Translations under genes and position numbers: made by a program | Assembly (NCBI RefSeq): GCF_000372725.1 | Contig: NW_005202428.1 | Location: 2,908,722 to 2,972,721 of the forward strand | DNA from: Emiliania huxleyi CCMP1516 | Taxonomy: Eukaryota > Haptophyta > Isochrysidales > Noelaerhabdaceae | Direction of reading: 5' to 3' | Length of the DNA stretch: 64,000 nucleotides | Notes under the pieces: model-generated | What the model was told of the DNA's origin: nothing | The model's input: only the letters and a program-made list of their open reading frames with translations | Databases searched by the model: none | Shown here: positions 19,203 to 30,173 of the stretch, in pieces | Layout of the letters: every line of letters starts with the position of its first letter | Numbering within the stretch: position 1 is the stretch's first letter

Positions 19203-22085
19203 TCAATCGATCTCCATTGTGGAGGGCCGCTGGGCTTGCAATGCCTGCCGGTCATCGTCCCCGAAAAAGACGTGCTCGAGCTTTGGCGCTGAGGGTCGGG
19301 CGAGCGTCGGCGTCAAGCTTCGCACCACCTCCCTCGCCTCGTTCCACCATGGCGCAGTGCAGCCGCTCAGCATCTGCTCTGCAAGCGAGGGCGGCCGCGC
19401 CGGCGCCGGTCGTTCCGCCGGTCGAGGCCTTGCTACGCCTCTCACACCAGCTCCCGCATCGATGGCGACGCCTGAGCTAGCCTGGGGGGCCACCACCGGC
19501 GCCACGCCAGACGAGCACCGCCCTGCAGACGGCTTCCCGAGAGGGCCTGCCGTCGCGTCCATCGCCGCCGAACCCCCGGCGGCGGCGGCGGCGGTGGCGG
19601 CCGCCGCCGCTCGCTCCGCGGCGGCGGTTGCGGCGGCCATGTCTGCTGCCAAGCGCTCCGCGACGTCCGCCGCCGCCTTCTCGGCGGCCAAACGCGCCGT
19701 GTGCTGCGTCTTCGCCCTCTCCGCCGACGTGCGGACTGCCTGCGGAGAGGAGGCGAGGCGCGCCGCCTGGCTTGCGATGCGCTCGGCCAGCGCACTCGTG
19801 CGCGCCTCCGCCGCCTCGATCTCGCGCACCAGCGACGAGCGGTCCGCGGCGCGCGCCTTCGCACGCTGGGCCTCCCACTCCGCCGTCTCCCGGGCGACGC
19901 GTGCGAGCTCGGCGGCTCTCCACGCCTCCACCTGCCGCAGGGAGGGGGAAACAGTCTGGGGAGGGTGTCGGGAGGTCTGCCCGCCCCGCCTCGCCTCCGC
20001 CTGCTGCAGCGCGCCCGACTGCTGCGAAAGCGGGCTCGGACCGGGCAGCGCCTTTGCCGCTCGGCTCGGCCCGCCCGCCGCAGCCCTGTCGCTCGGAGGG
20101 CGAGCAGCGCGCTGCTCGGAGGCGGAGGCGCGAGCCGCCTCCATCCGCCCGTGCCGTGTGTCCACCCGCCCGTGTCGTTCCACCCGCCCGTGCGCCCGCG
20201 CCGCCTCGACGCGCCAATGCGCCCCGACCCGCTGCGGCGCATCCTCTGTCGGCACCGCCTCTTCCCGCGCCGCCTCTGTACCGTGCCCGACTGCCGCAGC
20301 CTCTGCCGCCGCCGCCTCTGCCGCCGCCGCCTCTGCCGCCGCCGCCTCTGCCGCCGCCGCCTGCGCAGCATTCGCCGCAGCAACGCGAGCCCCCTGCGCC
20401 GCCACCGCCGCTGCCTCGGCCTCCACCGCCGCCGCCGCCTCCGCCGCTGCGAGACGAGCGTTGCTCACTCTGGCGTGGGCCTGCTTGTGGCGTGCGGCCG
20501 CCTGCAGTCGAGTTGCCGAACGGGCTGCCGCTTCCCGCGCCGCCGCCGCCGCCGCCGCCTCGGTGTGGCGGCGCTCACAGAGGTCGGCCTCGGCAAAAGT
20601 TAGGCCGCGTCGGCGGCAATGGCTGCACGCCCACACCGGCCTTCTCTGGCACGCCTCGCACTCGCAGCTGCCTAAAGACGCACTCCTCTCCCTTAGAAGT
20701 GGCTGCAGCCTCGGGAGTTGCGAGGCAGCCACGGGTGCGCGCTGTCATGAGCCGTCGCAGCCTCCGCCTTCGCCGTAGACCCTGCCTCCGCCGCATCCTC
20801 CGCCATCGCTGCCGCCTCCGCCATCGCCGCGGCCTCCTCCTTCGCCGCGGCCTCCGCCGTCGCCGCAGCCTCCGCCTCGGCAGCCTGTGCCGCTGCGGGC
20901 GGCGCGGCTACCCCGCCCGCACTCGCGCCTCCCAAAGGGGCGAGACATGTCCGAGACATGTCCCGCCGCTGGACCCGCAGGAGCAGCGCGCCGTGCGTCG
21001 CGCGGAGCTGCTCTGCGGCCGACCGCCCGTCCGTGCAGCTCACGCCAGAGATGGAGATGAGCCGGTCGCCGGCGAGCAGGCCGGCCGCCTCGGCCTGCCC
21101 TCCGGCGGCGAGCTTGCGGATGAGCGGCGGGCGGCTCCCGTCCTGCGGAGAGGCTCGGGCTCGGATTGGGGAGGGGGGGGGGGGGGGGGCTTTGTGGCTC
21201 TCAGGGTGTCGCCTTGGAGGGTGGGTGTTTGGGGAGGGCCGCCCGCGCTGCCTGCACAAAGGAGACGCCGAGCCGGTCTGCGGAGGAGGCCTTGTGCACG
21301 GCGATGGTGAGCTCGCGGGGGGAGTCCGGCGAGGCGGCGGCCGGCGGGACCGGCGCCTCCAGCCTGGCGGCGAGCAGCCGAGCCGCCGGGCTGCTCGCCG
21401 GGTTGCCCTGGGCCGGGGCGGGAGCCGAGAGCCGCAACAGGTTGCCCGCGGCAGACTGCAGCCACTCTGGGAGCGAGTCTCCGCCCGCGGCGGGAGCAGT
21501 GCCGTCCGACGAGAGCCGCGAGCGCGGCGTCGTTGCCGCAGACGGCGGCGACTCGACCGCCGCCGAGCGCAGCTGCGCCGGCGAGTCGAGGCCGGCGGCC
21601 GCCGAGCGGAGCCACGAGGGGGCATCCGAGCCGCAAGAGTCGCAGTGGTCGGGAGGCGGCGGCCGAGCACGCGGCGGCGTGGAGGGCGGAGAGATCGCCG
21701 CGTCGGCGAGCCGCGCCCCACCAGCCGGCTGGCGGGCTGCGCGCCGCCACGCACGGAGCGCGCGGCGGCGGCTCGAGCACCAGAAGAGGTGCGCGCCGAC
21801 CAGCTCGAGGCTGGCGGCCCTGCTGCGCCTTGCCCACGCATGGAAGGCGTAGGCGACGTCTCCGACAGCCGCAAAGGTGAGCACCGCGGCCACCCGCCGC
21901 CGCTGCTGGTTGTGGCGCCGCCAGGCAAACCAGGCCGATCGCAGAGCCTGATGTCGCGCAAGGCTCCCGGCCGCGACGGCCCGCTCCAAGTTGGCCGTCA
22001 AGCTAGACGCACGCTCGCCGGCCGGCGAGCCTTGTTGCAGCATCGGCGTCGCGGCGGAGTGTGCGCCGAAGCTGGCCTGGCACAT
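19203..22085 (-). CDS. SFI1-like repeats, PDZ domain and Ala-rich coiled-coil protein
   Basis: Large minus-strand gene starting at 22085 (MCQASFGAHSAATPMLQQGS). The N-terminal 100 residues contain spaced aromatic/Trp helices (LRSAWFAWRR, YAFHAWARRS, RRALRAWRRA) like the centrin-binding repeats of SFI1. A PDZ domain follows, split by intron 21143-21251: RELTIAVHKASSADRLGVSF, then SRPPLIRKLAAGGQAEAAG and LLAGDRLISISG. This intron is GC-AG (donor GCAGCG after GTGCAG, acceptor CCGCAG). Downstream come an Ala/Glu repeat (AEAAATAEAAAKEEAA), a further intron near 20680-20760, a cysteine cluster (CECEACQRRPVWACSHC) and 400 residues of Ala/Arg/Glu-rich coiled coil to the stop at 19203. Inference: a cytoskeletal or centrosome/basal-body scaffold. 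Boundaries around 20.7 kb are uncertain. Confidence 0.65.
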
Positions 22086-23167
22086 GCGGCGCTACGCAGC
22101 GCTGAGGAGCGCGGCGTCAGCGTCCTGCGGTAGCAGTACTGCCCTCCGCCGCTCTGGCGGCCGTCCCACAGAATTCATGACTGGTTCTTGGATACTCGTA
22201 GCTCCGCGGACGGGCCCCTCCACCCTTCATGTACGTACGTACTTAGCTTACTGGGAGAAAAGAAAGAGGGCGTTGTGTTCTCTAGGCCCCTAAGGGCCCT
22301 ACGCGCGGCGTGAGAGCTCGGAAGCGAGCTTTGCACGAAAGGAATGTACACAGCCGCGGAACCACTACTCATCAGCCTCACAGCCTCGCCTCGAATCTGA
22401 TCCATCCATGCACTCGCGGTACATACAGGCCCGCCCGGGCAAGCAAGGCGTGCCGCAGGGCCGTCCCGCGTGGCTGGGAGGGTCCCAGAGGCGGCCCGAT
22501 CCGGGCACCGATGGCTTCAGGGACATGCCGGCCCCAGACGAGTCGCCGATGACGCTCACGCTCAACGTCCGCAAAGAGCGCCAAGTTCTTTGAGGTGCAG
22601 CACTCGTTCCAGCAGCCTCTCAAGGCGCAGCCTACAAGCTCTTTCAAGGTGGCATGACGGAGCTCTGCTGTTCGGGATGCCTCGCGCTGCAGGCACGGAC
22701 ACCCCTGCCCCTGACGCTCCCCTCGTGCACGTGCGCATTGTCCTCTGAATGCTGCTCATGACGTGCAGCTCTGGTACCTCGCAGGGGCTCGAGCGCAGGG
22801 GCAAAACAAGTACCAGAGCAGTGAGAACCCCGCTTACGAGCCGGGATCCCGCGGGTACACCATGATGAACGGAGCGGGGTACGGTCAACCTCAGGAGGAT
22901 CAGAGGAGGATTGTTTGTAACCTCAGTCCTTTGGCGCACGTGGGGGAAAAGTCTGTGTCTGAGCTGAAGAGCGCTGCGCTCTCCGTGCGCACCAGGCACG
23001 GAGATTGTTGACGTGCTTGAGACTCGAGAGCTCGACACTGCTCCAGGAGCACAGGACAACTGTGATGATTGTGCTGAAAGAGTGATAAGTGTGCCGACAT
23101 GTGTGCCGAGAGAACACAGCGAGTGTGAGAATCGAGACACGCGTAAGGGCAGCTCTCGCACCCGAGC
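22086..23167. other. Intergenic or unrecognised small exons
   Basis: Several short open frames (for example 22408-22593 and 22763-23011 on the plus strand) show no domain and no consistent codon bias. A TGTACGTACGTACTTAG word lies at about 22229. I cannot support a gene here. Confidence 0.3.
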
Positions 23168-23782
23168 TCACCCCTCTTGAAAGCTCTCGCACGCCTCCTG
23201 GGCACCTCGCCCGCCAGGCTGATAGAACATGTGGGCATACATCTCTCGGAAAGCAGCTGCAGCTGCATTCACTCGCACCGAGAGGCGCTTCACGGCATTC
23301 CATCGTCGCTGGGCTCGCTGTCGAAACAGAGCAGCATCGTGTAGAGCGACATACTGCACTGCATCCTTGGTAACGTACTCCACGAGTTGTACGATGCCCG
23401 GGACGTAGAAATAATGGCACGTGGCTGCGTGTCTGTCGACTGCGCCAGCAATCGGATGTCGCGCATACAGTTCTGGGCACGAGGCGGCTGCACCAGTACC
23501 GCCCAGACGATCACGACTGGTCGGCCTGCGTAATTGATGAACAGGCTGAGCGACACACAGCCGCCGACGGCTGTGTTTTGTATGTACCGTGTAAACATTG
23601 TCGGCATTGTTGGGTGCATCTACGTCCCGAATGGTGAGCTGGACGAGAACTCGGGCTTGGTCTGCACCTACTGCGGACAACGAGAGATAAATACCGAGGC
23701 ACGGGCACAATCGTGTAGCAGTCCTCTGTGGCGGCGTGGCATTGCCTACGTGGCCGTCGATGGCGTGTCTCGCATGTCGCAT
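23168..23782 (-). CDS. Possible hypothetical protein, 204 aa
   Basis: A minus-strand open frame of balanced composition (FYVPGIVQLVEYVTKDAVQY, ALFRQRAQRRWNAVKRLSVR, VNAAAAAFREMYAHMFYQPG). It is less biased than its neighbours, and plus-strand frames overlap it. No signal peptide or known motif. It could equally be a chance frame. Confidence 0.25.
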   Translation of the reverse strand: MRHARHAIDGHVGNATPPQRTATRLCPCLGIYLSLSAVGADQARVLVQLTIRDVDAPNNADNVYTVHTKHSRRRLCVAQPVHQLRRPTSRDRLGGTGAAASCPELYARHPIAGAVDRHAATCHYFYVPGIVQLVEYVTKDAVQYVALHDAALFRQRAQRRWNAVKRLSVRVNAAAAAFREMYAHMFYQPGGRGAQEACESFQEG

Positions 23783-24087
23783 CCATTGGAGCTGCTGCCA
23801 TCAACTGGCTGCCCACGTGCGCCCGCCGAGGCAGGCGCGACGGCGTCGAGGGATCGGCTATTTGCGGCCGGACGAGTGTAGTTACGAGAACGGAGTGCTG
23901 ATGAGTTGTGAGAGATGCGTCGGTTCTGCGCGAGGGCACTCTGGGACGCAAGCGCAGAGCATGTGGTTCCCACAATCGCTGTCGTGGGATCGCTTGTCAT
24001 GTGAGGAGGAGTGCGTTGTGTTCTTGTGTTGTCCGCTTTATCTCTTTGGATGTATCAAAAGAAGAAAAACCGAGCGCACCTCGCTCA

Positions 24088-24351
24088 ATGAAGTCACTCT
24101 TCCTCGCCTTTCTCTGCCTCATCGCCGCCGCGAGTGGCCTCACGCTGTCCGCGCGTGCGCCCCCGGCAACCCTGCGCCGCGTCGGCGCCGCCGTGCGCAT
24201 GGAGGCGGCCCCGACGGAGGAGGCGCCGAAGGAGGAGGCTGTCAAGCCCAAGCCAGCGCCCGCGCCCAAGCCTTCGGGCCCCGACTTCAGCAAGATGGAC
24301 GACCCGTGGGGCAAGCGGACGGTCGCGGTCACGCACGACAACAGCCGCTAG
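24088..24351 (+). CDS. Small protein with signal and transit-peptide-like leader, 87 aa
   Basis: Start ATG 24088. Residues 1-18 (MKSLFLAFLCLIAAASGL) form a clear hydrophobic signal peptide. The next 20 residues are Ala/Arg/Pro-rich and end in VRM, like the bipartite leaders that carry proteins across the four plastid membranes of haptophytes. The remaining 50 residues are Pro/Lys/Glu-rich (EEAPKEEAVKPKPAPAPKPS) and end in a short conserved-looking tail, DFSKMDDPWGKRTVAVTHDN. The tail suggests a small plastid protein, but I do not recognise it. Single exon. Confidence 0.6.
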   Translation: MKSLFLAFLCLIAAASGLTLSARAPPATLRRVGAAVRMEAAPTEEAPKEEAVKPKPAPAPKPSGPDFSKMDDPWGKRTVAVTHDNSR

Positions 24352-24981
24352 ATTCGCCTCGGCCGCGCACGGACACGACAGCGCTAGAATGGGCGCGTCA
24401 GCGGAGTTGCGCTGCTGCGCCTCGTCTCAATTCAGGCGCGTCTCGCGTCCCATCCGCGAGCCCAGACGCTTCGGTTGCGACGCAGGTGATTCACCGGGTG
24501 TCTCTTCCCGGGCGTGCCCCTCGCTCAGCTGGTGTGCTGTTCCGTGTGTTATGTCCGTGTGACGGCCCCCTGGGCCGCGTTTTCGTTTTGTTTAGGCGAG
24601 GGGTCTCCGAGAGGATACGAATGCGATTCATGATAGTTGGCGTGCGACCCGCAAGCTTTTATGCCATCGTTGGACAATTTTGCACAGCAGACTGTGAGAG
24701 AAGGACACACGGCTCACGCGCGGAGCTCGCCCAGCTCGCGGCTCGCGCGGGGCCCCGCGCGGTTGGGGGAGACGAGGTTAGAGGCTGCGCTGTGCTCCCT
24801 GCCTCGAGGGAGGGTGCCACCCAGCGGTGAGCTCAGCTGGGCGAGCCACGGCAATCCGCTATTATCGACACGTATCGCTTCCTCAGCCCAAGAGGCGTGG
24901 GGAGCAGAGTCGGTGGAGAGAGCGCAGGATGTGGAGATGAGGAACGATTGGAAGAAGAGGGGACGGGGAGAGGGCGGCAGG

Positions 24982-25929
24982 CTATTTCCGCGAGGTGCGG
25001 GCGCGCTTCTGGATGCCGCGGCTCGCCGCCGCCTTGCCCTTTCCACCGCTCGGCGGGCTGCCGCCTGGCGGGAAGAGGGGTGGGGAGGGGTGGCTGAGCT
25101 GGGCGGGCGCAGCAGAAGTCGGCGTCACCTCCCCGCCGGCGCCTGGGGTGGGTCTGGCCTTGCGCGGCCGGGCGGCCTCCCGCGCCGCCATCGCGTCCTT
25201 GGCGGCCACCTCGAGCGCCTCCTCAGTGTTTGCGGGCATCTGGCGCTGGTCTCTTCGGCTCGAGGCGCTCTCCTGCCTCTCCCTGCGCAAGGCAAGCGGG
25301 CGGGCGAGTGGGGGGGGAGTGAGGCCCGGGCGGGCCGACGGAGCGGGGAGGTGCGGCCTGCGCGTGCGCTCGATCTCCGACGCCACCTCCAGCCTCTCCT
25401 CCAGCACCGGCTCGTCCTCCCACCTGCGAGAGGCGACCGTGGGCTGGGGCGAGGAGGGAGTGGGGAGGGGGCGGCGTGCGGCGTGCGGCGTGCGACGGCG
25501 GCGCGCGGCGGCGGGCGTGCGGGCTGGCGAGGGGAGGCGTGGGCGGCGGGCGGCGGCGGCGGCACGGCGAGCGGCGCACTGAGAGAGCAGCTGCGCTTTG
25601 ACGCTCGACTCGAGGTAGCCGCTCGCCGCGTACTCGTCCTTGCCGTGCTTATCGGCGAGGGTGACGCTGTAGGTGCCGAAGAGTTTGGGGCTCAGGCCGA
25701 GGGACACATTGTCCGCTTCCGGCACGCCGCCGCCGCCAAACAGCTCTCGTTCAAACTCGAGCACCGTGCAGTTTGGCTGAAAGCGCACGCGGCGTGCCCG
25801 GGAGAGGCCGACGCTCCGCAAAGCGCCAGTGAGGAGGCCAGCCGACTTTCGTCGCGCGGAACCGAGCAGCGAGTTGACGAGCCTCCAGCCCGAGGGCTCG
25901 CCCGACGATGAGGAACTTGGCCGGCTCAT
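24982..25929 (-). CDS. Basic protein with RVRF/EFER motif, unknown function
   Basis: Minus-strand frame from ATG 25929 (MSRPSSSSSGEPSGWRLVNS) to the stop at 24982. Residues about 40-100 carry RRVRFQPNCTVLEFERELFG, GGGVPEADNVSLGLSPKLFG and TYSVTLADKHGKDEYAASGY. The V-x-F...EFER...GLG pattern resembles basic regulatory motifs in protist, fungal and CSRNP-type nuclear proteins, a weak resemblance. The middle (about 25420-25590) is an Arg/Ala/Pro run and is probably an intron ending at CTCGCAG before WEDEPVLEERLEVASEIERT. The C terminus is Pro/Gly/Lys-rich. Boundaries are unproven. Confidence 0.5.
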   Translation of the reverse strand: MSRPSSSSSGEPSGWRLVNSLLGSARRKSAGLLTGALRSVGLSRARRVRFQPNCTVLEFERELFGGGGVPEADNVSLGLSPKLFGTYSVTLADKHGKDEYAASGYLESSVKAQLLSQCAARRAAAAARRPRLPSPARTPAAARRRRTPHAARRPLPTPSSPQPTVASRRWEDEPVLEERLEVASEIERTRRPHLPAPSARPGLTPPPLARPLALRRERQESASSRRDQRQMPANTEEALEVAAKDAMAAREAARPRKARPTPGAGGEVTPTSAAPAQLSHPSPPLFPPGGSPPSGGKGKAAASRGIQKRARTSRK

Positions 25930-26689
25930 GCGAGTGGGGCTAATCCCTGAGAGCGCGAAGGCGCGCGCGCGCGTTTCTTTTCCAGTGCGGTGCCCGACCC
26001 TACCTACCTGGGAGTAAAGTTGTAAAATTCTTTTCCAAATCATAGTCCTTTGATGCTGCAGAAGCACGTAGTCGTTCTTCACACAGCCATCGCAGAGCAG
26101 ATTGTGAATTGTGCGTTTATGTGTGAATATGGTATTTTCTTCTCAATAACAAGGCTGTGAATGAGCTTGCCTGCGGCGAGCGCGAGCGAGGGCGGTCGAG
26201 TGCACGGAGCTAAGTGCCTCGCCGTCCTCGCAGGAGTCGCTTAGGCGGCTCCCGTGGTGTACCTGCGTCAGTGCCAGTGCGCGCCAGTCCCGTGCCCAGT
26301 GATTCTGCCAGTGTCGTGCGAGGGAGCGTGGTTGTAAAATTCTTTTCCAGACGGCTGTCTGTGTGCTGTGAGGAGGCTGGGAGCCAGAGAGCAGAGTTGT
26401 ATTTGTTGAATTCTTTTCCGTATTCCGTTATGCGAGGACTTCAAGTCGGTCATCAGTCTTTCCCACCTCGTAGCACCGAGGACGGGCCCACACGCACACA
26501 CACGCTGCACACGATTGATTGGGCTCGGGCGGGCGGGAGCCGACACGAGCGAGGCGCGCTGTCACCGGCTGTAGCACTGGGTCCGGACTGCTGGACGCAC
26601 AGCACACACACAGCTCACAGGACAGCTCACGAGGTGGCGCTATATAGTGGATTTCGCGGGGACTGGCGCAGGAGAAGAAGCTGAGCCCT
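25930..26689. other. Intergenic with a short shared repeat
   Basis: No gene seen. About 30 bp at 26129-26159, containing TCTTCTCAATAACAAGGCTG, is repeated in inverted orientation at 9534-9564. A similar, less exact word lies near 40573. It may mark the edge of a mobile element. Confidence 0.4.
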
Positions 26690-26930
26690 GGCCTCGACAC
26701 CTCGACACCAAAACCTCGACACCAACTCGACACCTCGACACCCCCTGGCCTTGCCAACTCGACACCCTCGACACCCCTCGACACCCCTCGACACCATCTC
26801 GACACCATCTAGGTGTTGCCATGCTCGTCTCCGTGTCAAGGTGCCAAACTCGACACCTCGACACCCTCCCCTCGACACCGCTCGACACCGGCTCGACACC
26901 ACCTCGACACCAGCTCGACACCTCTGATGA
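26690..26930 (+). repeat. CTCGACACC minisatellite
   Basis: About 20 irregular copies of CTCGACACC (8-12 bp spacing), interrupted at 26806-26848 by unique sequence. All reading frames through it are artefacts of the repeat. Confidence 0.9.
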
Positions 26931-27189
26931 TCCTAACACAGCGCAGAGACGTATAGACCCATTTGGAGTCACAGACTTAGAAAATCAGGGTTGCAGCAGC
27001 AATTCAAACTTGGCTGGCAGTGCTTTCATCCCTCAGTTGCAGCCTCTCAAAAGTTCTAGCTCAAGTTGCAGCTCAGTTGCACCCCTGTTGATGTAGCAAC
27101 CATGGCAGTACTCAGGTAGCCTTCACGCTTCAGGTCTGCACAGCACCTTGTACAGTGTGGGGCAATGAATCCTCACACCACCAGTGAGC

Positions 27190-28085
27190 TTGTCGCCACG
27201 GCTACTACATTTCCTGCGCCAAGTACGTGTACGACGCCAAGGAGGCGGCTGGTGAGACAGTCACCATCGGTATGCGGAAGGGCGACCAGCTTGCATACGG
27301 ATCGAAGGACATTCCGTGCGAGCACAACATTCGTCACAACGGCACCATGTATGCGGCGGCCAACCATGGTCCGTGCACGAGCCTGCGGCAAGCTCGTGCT
27401 CGGTGACAAGGCGAACCCTCAGACGACTTTTCATCTCAACGTCGAGGGACATGTGTGAGATCGGCGGAGACCTGCATGCAGTCCCAGCGCGATGTCCACT
27501 ACGAAATCAAGGTGCCTAGCGCCCTCACGAAGACGAGGCAGCAGGCTGGGCAGGGCTCGGCGGCACACGGCGAATGCTGTACGTGCGTCACTGGGCCACA
27601 AATTTGGTTTCGGCGGCACCCTCGACCAATGCAAACCTTGCTCAAGGTTTCTTGCTTGGGTGCAAAGAGCGCGGCCACGACAAGTCACAGGGCCCGCTCG
27701 TCCATGCGACCGGCAAAGGCTGGGTCAAAGAGCACAAGGGACAGTACTACGACGCGCTCCATGTCAAGAACGGAATCGTCAAAATTTGTCTCGTCGAAAG
27801 CCAGTGTTGCGGCATCGGCCATCGATCGCGCCGCCAACCAAGAGAATCATCATCTTCAACTTCGCCAAAGAGGTCGGCAGCCCGAGCGCCGTCGACCGCA
27901 CCGACTACGCACAGCCTCCGGCAGCGCCCGGGGCTTCGCCCAGCACCACTCGCAACAGCTCTCGCGCGCCGCCGTCTGTGGCGACGCGCAAAACATCAAC
28001 AACGCTGCTCGCAACATGCGTGTCGCGCACTCATTCATGACCGGTCTCAATGTCCCACCCCCCTGCGCGCGGGCCTTCTAGGCCC
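27190..28085 (+). pseudogene. Broken copy of dispersed family K, with upstream part
   Basis: Contains the family K block (GWVKEHKGQYYDALHVKNGI, KICLVESQ, AVDRTDY, ARNMRVAHSF) preceded by further protein-like stretches (AKYVYDAKEAAGETVTIGMR, KGDQLAYGSKDIPCEHNIRH, GKLVLGDKANPQTTFHLNVE). Coding potential jumps between frames, so the copy is decayed. The last 390 bp are nearly identical to the complement of 9660-9973 and to 40008-40262. Confidence 0.6.
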
Positions 28086-28107
28086 GCGGGTAGTCTCACG
28101 TGAGTGA

Positions 28108-28140
28108 GTACACACACACACACACACACACACACCCACA
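28108..28140 (+). repeat. (CA)n microsatellite
   Basis: About 13 CA units, immediately upstream of the hAT-like element. Confidence 0.9.
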
Positions 28141-28162
28141 CACCTACAACCTCTGTCACAGA

Positions 28163-28578
28163 CCTAGATGTTAAATACACAGGGTGGGGGTAGCAAATAC
28201 ACAAAATACACTGTGTTTTTGGCCTGTGAGCAAATACACAGCAAATACACAGCCAAATACACAGTCAGTGGTGGCGGTGCCGGTGGTTGGCAGACCAGGG
28301 AGTCACATGCACAAATGGTCAAGTCCCAATCCGAAATACCAAAAAGCTCAATTACCTGTCTTCAAGTGACCGACTCCCAAGGTCAAATGTTGGTCAAAGC
28401 TGCGAAAAATCAATGAAAACTCACGAAATACGGCAAATTTTCCTTCGCCTGCGGCGCGCTGGTAGGATCTAGTGGTCCCCATCGAGTGTGTATCCTGGCT
28501 TTGTGGGAGCAAATACACAAAATACACTGTGTTTTCAGCCCAAGTCCAAATACACAAAATACAGACTTAACATCTAGG
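28163..28578. mobile_element. hAT-like non-autonomous element (MITE), 416 bp
   Basis: Perfect 12-bp terminal inverted repeats CCTAGATGTTAA (28163-28174) and TTAACATCTAGG (28567-28578) are flanked by a perfect 8-bp target duplication GTCACAGA (28155-28162 and 28579-28586). An 8-bp duplication is the hallmark of the hAT superfamily. Inside, CAAATACACAAAATACACTG recurs near both ends (about 28194 and 28509) and AAATACACA words cluster at the left end, like the subterminal transposase-binding repeats of hAT elements. No transposase frame, so mobilisation must be in trans. The perfect ends suggest recent insertion. Confidence 0.88.
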
Positions 28579-28625
28579 GTCACAGACCAGCGCCTTCGAT
28601 AGGACTAGGACGACTTCTGTGACAT

Positions 28626-30173
28626 ATGCCGCGCAGCTCGCCCGATCCGTCCACGCCGCGCTCCACGTACTCGCTGCGGCCCCGGACGCGTCCTCGCGTG
28701 GAGGCCCCGCTTCGGCTGACCGACCTCTTCGACGACGTCCTCGAGCAGTGCCTCCCGCTGCAGATTGCGGACGCTGCGCGCGCGGCGGCCTCGTGCCGTG
28801 CGCTGCTCCGGGCGTGGCAGCGCCCCTCCTTCGCCCGGCGCCTCGAGCTCCCCGACACGCCGATGCGCGCGGACGGCGCGCTCGCCTGCCTGAGGAGGCT
28901 CGCGGATGCCGGCAACCCGAGCGCGCGCTTCCGCCTCGGAGTCGCGCGAGTGTACGAGTCTTCGGCCGCGGAGGCGGGGGAGGGTTACGAGGAGGGGCTC
29001 CGCCTCCTCAAATCGCTCGCCGAGCCGCCTCCCGAAGAGAACCTCGGTGCCCTCCGAGGCGACGCCCTCTTTGAGATCTGGCGCCTCCGCACCCCCCGCA
29101 CCCTCTCTCTGCCCCGCGCGTACCTCAGGGGCAGGGGGGGGGTCGAGCTGCGGCCTCCCCTCTCCCCCCTGCCCCCCTGCCCCCCTGCCCCCCTGCCCCC
29201 CTGCCCCCCTGCCCCCCTCGCCCCTCGCCCCTCGCCCCTCGTCCCTCCCCCTCACCCCTCGCCCCTCCCCCTCCCCCTCCCGCCTCCCCCTCCCCCTCCC
29301 CCTCCCGCCTCCCCCTCGCGGCTGGCTACGCGCTCACGCCCTGCGGCGCCGGCGAGCAGGCACTTGACCAAGGACGGCGACGAGAGGGAGCGGTTGCTGC
29401 GGCGTGCCGCCTCCGAGGGCCACGTCGCATCGCAGATCGAGCTGCACGGCACGTCGAAGAGCCACCTGCAGACGCTTGGCCTCCGCCGGCCGCTCGACGC
29501 GTCCGGGGCAGCCAGCCTAGTAGCAGTCAGCCTAGTAGCAGCGACCGTCGCAGCGAGCCGTCGCAGCGAGCAGCACACTCTCGCCTCGCCCCGCCCCCGC
29601 GCCTCTCGCCTGTGCCTCTTCCCGGCCTGTGCCTCTCCCCGGCCTGGCTCACCGCGACTAGCCCTGACCCTAACCCGAGCCCCCCCCTCGCCGCAGGTCT
29701 TCTCCCCGGCCTGGCTCACCGCGAGCGAGAACATCCTCGCTAGCCCGTCTGCGGAGCGCGACCGCGAGGAGGCGAGCGGCACGGCGCCGCCCGCGACGCG
29801 TGCACGGCACGTCCACGACACGTCCACGACGCGTCCCTCAGGCGACCGCCTCGCGCCACTATTGCGACCGGCCGGGCTGCGTGCGCTGGCGCTTCCGCAA
29901 GAGGGAGGTTCGGAAGCGGGAGGCGGTCGGCCTGACAGGCTCGCCATACATCCGGCTCTGGAAGTGCGGCCGCTGCCGCTGCGCCTGCTACTGCTCGAAG
30001 GCCTGCCAGACGCTGGCGTGGCCTCGCCCGCACCGCGAGGCAGCCGGAGGGAGGGCGAAGGGCGGCGTGGCGCGCTCGGGGCCTCAGCTTGCCCGGCGGT
30101 GTCTCTGTAGGAGTGCGACCGCATCCTGGGCTTGCACGCGAACGCCCTTCTCGCTGCCGGCATGGATGCTTGA
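28626..30173 (+). CDS. F-box / Sel1-like / MYND zinc-finger protein
   Basis: Resembles the plant F-box-MYND family (At1g67340 type), putative substrate receptors of SCF ubiquitin ligases. Exon 1 starts at ATG 28626; LTDLFDDVLEQCLPLQIADA and SCRALLRAW form the F-box-like helix. Sel1-type helices follow (ADAGNPSARFRLGVARVYES, then DGDERERLLRRAASEGHVAS in exon 2 near 29370-29450). An intermediate exon (about 29700, FSPAWLTASENILAS) matches the linker that precedes MYND in this family. The MYND finger is at about 29860-30050 (RPGCVRWRF, LWKCGRCRCACYCSKACQTL). The final intron has donor GCAGCC after GAG and acceptor CTGTAG, and gives HREECDRILGLHANALL to the stop at 30173. The first intron carries a CCCCCTG/CCCCTCG minisatellite (29160-29320), and the third has CAGCCTAGTAG repeats and a short CCCTGACCCTAACCC run. 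Confidence 0.72.

Noticed and set aside
20217-20460. Regular CCGCCGCCTCTGCCG tract considered as a CRISPR-like or satellite array
   Set aside because: It is the coding repeat of an Ala/Glu coiled coil on the minus strand, with no spacers of unique sequence.
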